From an uncultured Bacteroides sp. (GTDB lineage Bacteria; Bacteroidota; Bacteroidia; Bacteroidales; Bacteroidaceae): a stretch of 8,693 nt of DNA. The position numbers and the translations under genes were made by a program. How positions within the stretch are numbered: position 1 is the stretch's first letter; every line of letters starts with the position of its first letter. The DNA is taken from contig USSR01000268.1 in the NCBI GenBank assembly GCA_900557355.1, positions 1-8,693 on the forward strand, in the 5' to 3' direction. This document shows positions 7,189 to 8,693 of this stretch, piece by piece. The notes beneath the pieces were generated by a model. It ran no database searches. It was not told the origin of the DNA and saw only the letters and a list, made by a program, of their open reading frames with translations.

Positions 7189-8349
7189 ATGGGAAAATCT
7201 GAAATTCACAGTCTCTTCCGCAGTATTCCAGTGATCCTGACAGTCATTCTGGCTACTGTTACTATTATCTCCGCCTTTTCCGGGAACTTTGATCCTGCTA
7301 ATTCCAAATATATGCCTGTATTGGGATTAGCTCTTCCAATATTACTGATATGCAATCTACTGGTTGCCATCTGTTGGGCATTTGCCCGCAGTCGCTGGAT
7401 CCTCATCCCTTTTGCGGCATTGGCTTTCAACTACGGTTATATACTTTCCGTTTTTCAATTCAATTTCACAAAAAAAATCCCTGAAGGACATTACAGTAGT
7501 AACTATGCCGATGGATATTTGAAAGTAGCCACTTATAATGTCGGCAATTTTGGTACCGAGATCACCGGCTACTCCTGCAAAGAGATTGCCCGCTACATGA
7601 AACAACAAGAAGTCGATGTACTCTGCTTCCAAGAGTTCGGCGACAATCAGTACTTTCCGATGGACAGCATCCGCAATGTATTTTCCCACTGGCGATATGC
7701 CTTGATACCCACTGAAGACTCCATCAGCGGAGTGCTTCCTATCGCCGTATTCAGCCGTTACCCACTCATCAATCCCCGATTTATTTCTTATCCGCAAAGT
7801 GCCAACTGCAGCATGCAGTGCGATATCATATTAGGAAGAGACACTGTCCGTCTGCTCAACAACCACCTGCAGACTACCAGTGTCAATCAAAACCGTCGGA
7901 AATGGGAACGCGGTCTTAACAATACGAATGACACCCGTCGTGAAGTGGAAGTTGTACAAGGTGCTATCAACACTTTGCACGACAACTTTGTGAAGCGTGC
8001 CGAACAGACAGACAGTATCCGTCAACTGGCCCTCGCCAGTCCTTACTCCGTAGTAGTGTGCGGTGACTTCAACTCTTTGCCGTCTTCCTACACCTATACA
8101 GAATTAAGTGATATACTTAAAGACGGGTTCCGCACCAGTGGACGGGGTTACATGTATACCTTCCGCTACTTCAAACGTTTGTTGCGTATCGACTATATTT
8201 TCCATTCACCCACCATTCAGGGATACCGCTACTACTCGCCTGACCTGGACTTATGTAGTGACCACAACCCGGTACTGATGGAAATGAAAATAAAGAAATT
8301 CTCAACATCAATGTCCGTTTCTGCTAATGGGAACGGTCGTTTCCCTTGA
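7189..8349 (+). CDS. Membrane-anchored endonuclease/exonuclease/phosphatase (EEP) superfamily protein
   Basis: A 386-residue protein with a DNase I/exonuclease III/sphingomyelinase fold behind a membrane anchor. Seen: three hydrophobic segments (about 11-31, 42-66 and 69-90), then the catalytic domain: ATYNVGNF with Asn117; LCFQEF with Glu149; NNHLQTT with His226; CGDFNSLPSS with Asp293 and Asn295; RIDYIF with Asp335; and CSDHNPV with Asp358-His359. This is the full metal-binding and catalytic set, so it should be active as a metal-dependent phosphodiesterase or phosphatase. Whether the substrate is nucleic acid, lipid or a small phosphoester cannot be told. Three membrane spans would place the domain on the opposite face from the N-terminus; with the short N-terminus inside it would be periplasmic (inference). 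The last seven codons (380-386, NGNGRFP) and the stop codon lie within a tandem repeat, so this tail is probably not conserved. Confidence 0.9.
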   Translation: MGKSEIHSLFRSIPVILTVILATVTIISAFSGNFDPANSKYMPVLGLALPILLICNLLVAICWAFARSRWILIPFAALAFNYGYILSVFQFNFTKKIPEGHYSSNYADGYLKVATYNVGNFGTEITGYSCKEIARYMKQQEVDVLCFQEFGDNQYFPMDSIRNVFSHWRYALIPTEDSISGVLPIAVFSRYPLINPRFISYPQSANCSMQCDIILGRDTVRLLNNHLQTTSVNQNRRKWERGLNNTNDTRREVEVVQGAINTLHDNFVKRAEQTDSIRQLALASPYSVVVCGDFNSLPSSYTYTELSDILKDGFRTSGRGYMYTFRYFKRLLRIDYIFHSPTIQGYRYYSPDLDLCSDHNPVLMEMKIKKFSTSMSVSANGNGRFP

Positions 8350-8391
8350 TGGGAACAGCAGTTTCCCTTAATGGGAACGACAGTTTCCTAC
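8326..8391. repeat. Three tandem 22-bp palindromic repeats spanning the end of the EEP gene
   Basis: Copies lie at 8326-8347, 8348-8369 and 8370-8391, and a degenerate part copy (cgatggaaact) follows at 8392-8402. The unit is (A/G) ATGGGAAC, four variable bases, GTTTCCCTT. The centres are GGTC, AGCA and GACA, while both arms are unchanged in copies 1 and 2 and nearly so in copy 3. Each unit can form a small hairpin (GGGAA with TTCCC, one bulged T, then C-G). The first copy is read as the last seven codons of the EEP gene and supplies the T of its TGA stop codon. Confidence 0.85.
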
Positions 8392-8414
8392 CGATGGAAA
8401 CTCTAAAAACATAA

Positions 8415-8456
8415 AAGGAAGAGAATATGCAGCTTTCGTTACATATTCTCTTCCTT
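8415..8456. terminator. Strong hairpin, probable bidirectional terminator between convergent genes
   Basis: The 15-bp arms AAGGAAGAGAATATG (8415-8429) and CATATTCTCTTCCTT (8442-8456) are perfectly complementary around a 12-nt loop. The hairpin lies 65 bp after the EEP stop and 27 bp after the stop of the minus-strand nuclease gene. The following bases are T-rich on the plus strand (ATTT), and on the minus strand a TTTTT run lies a few bases further out. Position and symmetry fit termination from both sides; the lack of a long T-run directly after the stem is the weak point. Confidence 0.8.
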
Positions 8457-8483
8457 ATTTCATTAAATAATAAATAGCCTTTT

Positions 8484-8693
8484 TTACCAAGTCCAATCTT
8501 CAGCATTATAAGCAACTTCAACTTTCTTCTCTATCTCATTGGGTAGGTTGCAGAAGAAGTCAATGCCTGTCTCATACTCCAAATCTTTGATGGAAAGAGC
8601 ATAAACCATAAACTCATCTTTCCCAGCCTTATCCGGCAACAGTTCCGAATGAGGAACCAAGAAAGAAATGGCATGATAAACACCGTCCTTCCA
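8484..8693 (-). CDS. DNA/RNA non-specific endonuclease (NUC family), C-terminal part, continues past the window end
   Basis: The minus strand is open from the window edge to a TAA at 8486-8484, giving 69 residues that start WKDGVYHAISFLVPHSEL and end NAEDWTW. There is no start because the 5' part lies outside the window. The text HAISFLVP, FMVYALSIKDLE, TGIDFFCNLP and EIEKKVE matches the last strands and closing helix of the Serratia-nuclease-type DNA/RNA non-specific endonucleases (PF01223), as I know that family: HAISF-type strand, a SIxxLE helix, then TGxDFFxxLP near the C-terminus. The catalytic DRGH and metal-binding Asn would be in the missing part, so activity cannot be judged. Such enzymes are commonly secreted or periplasmic and cut DNA and RNA without sequence preference. 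Transcription converges with the EEP gene at the hairpin at 8415-8456. Confidence 0.82.
   Translation of the reverse strand, partial: WKDGVYHAISFLVPHSELLPDKAGKDEFMVYALSIKDLEYETGIDFFCNLPNEIEKKVEVAYNAEDWTW

Noticed and set aside
7357..7797. 146-codon minus-strand ORF antisense to the EEP gene
   Set aside because: It is opposite a conserved catalytic domain, no promoter box was seen for it, and the composition is that of a reverse-frame shadow.
4817..8349. rarA plus two nuclease-fold genes as a defence or repair island
   Set aside because: rarA is a normal housekeeping gene, a separate promoter and a metabolic dehydrogenase gene lie between it and the EEP gene, and the right-hand nuclease is on the other strand behind a terminator. 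Nothing ties them into one system.
8326..8391. CRISPR array
   Set aside because: The 22-bp units are directly adjacent without spacers, only four central bases vary, and no cas genes are near.
8324..8521. 65-codon minus-strand ORF
   Set aside because: It crosses the terminator hairpin, the 22-bp repeats and the end of the EEP gene, and overlaps out of frame the nuclease C-terminus, which has recognisable family sequence. It is a shadow.

Overview
The window looks like a chromosomal stretch of a Bacteroides-type gut bacterium (phylum Bacteroidota). The signs are three exact matches to the Bacteroides -7 promoter box TAnnTTTG close upstream of genes, short AT-rich leaders without clear Shine-Dalgarno sites, and typical Bacteroidales products (a CarboxypepD_reg-like/DUF5686 outer-membrane protein, and a glycosyltransferase of a type common in Bacteroides surface-glycan loci). 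The species cannot be named from sequence reading alone.

Layout. Positions 1-839 (+) hold the 3' part of a divergent UDP-GlcNAc 2-epimerase-family gene that began before the window. A glycosyltransferase gene (1944-820, -) converges on it and the two 3' ends overlap by 20 bp. This is probably the edge of a surface-polysaccharide locus. A 198-bp divergent intergenic region (1945-2142) carries one exact -7 box facing each way. From it starts a DUF5686 outer-membrane protein gene (2143-4731, +), followed by rarA (4817-6091, +), a AAA+ ATPase of stalled-fork processing. The 85-bp gap between these two is almost entirely a 7-bp periodic array. A third exact -7 box (6185-6192) precedes a two-gene unit: a D-2-hydroxyacid dehydrogenase (6218-7171) and a membrane-anchored endonuclease/exonuclease/phosphatase-fold protein (7189-8349). 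The last codons of that gene lie inside a 22-bp tandem palindromic repeat (8326-8391). A 15-bp perfect hairpin (8415-8456) separates it from a convergent gene on the minus strand (8693-8484), which I read as the C-terminal end of a DNA/RNA non-specific endonuclease. No gap between genes exceeds 200 bases, and I saw no RNA genes, insertion sequences or CRISPR arrays.

How the genes relate. Most of the window is ordinary housekeeping and envelope content, and I do not see a multi-gene defence or mobile system. The points worth a second look are: the epimerase homologue, which lacks three of the four acid/base residues known in WecB; the heptad array filling the gap before rarA; the tandem palindromes that supply the end of a coding region; and start-site or missing-gene corrections at 2110/2143 and 8484-8693.
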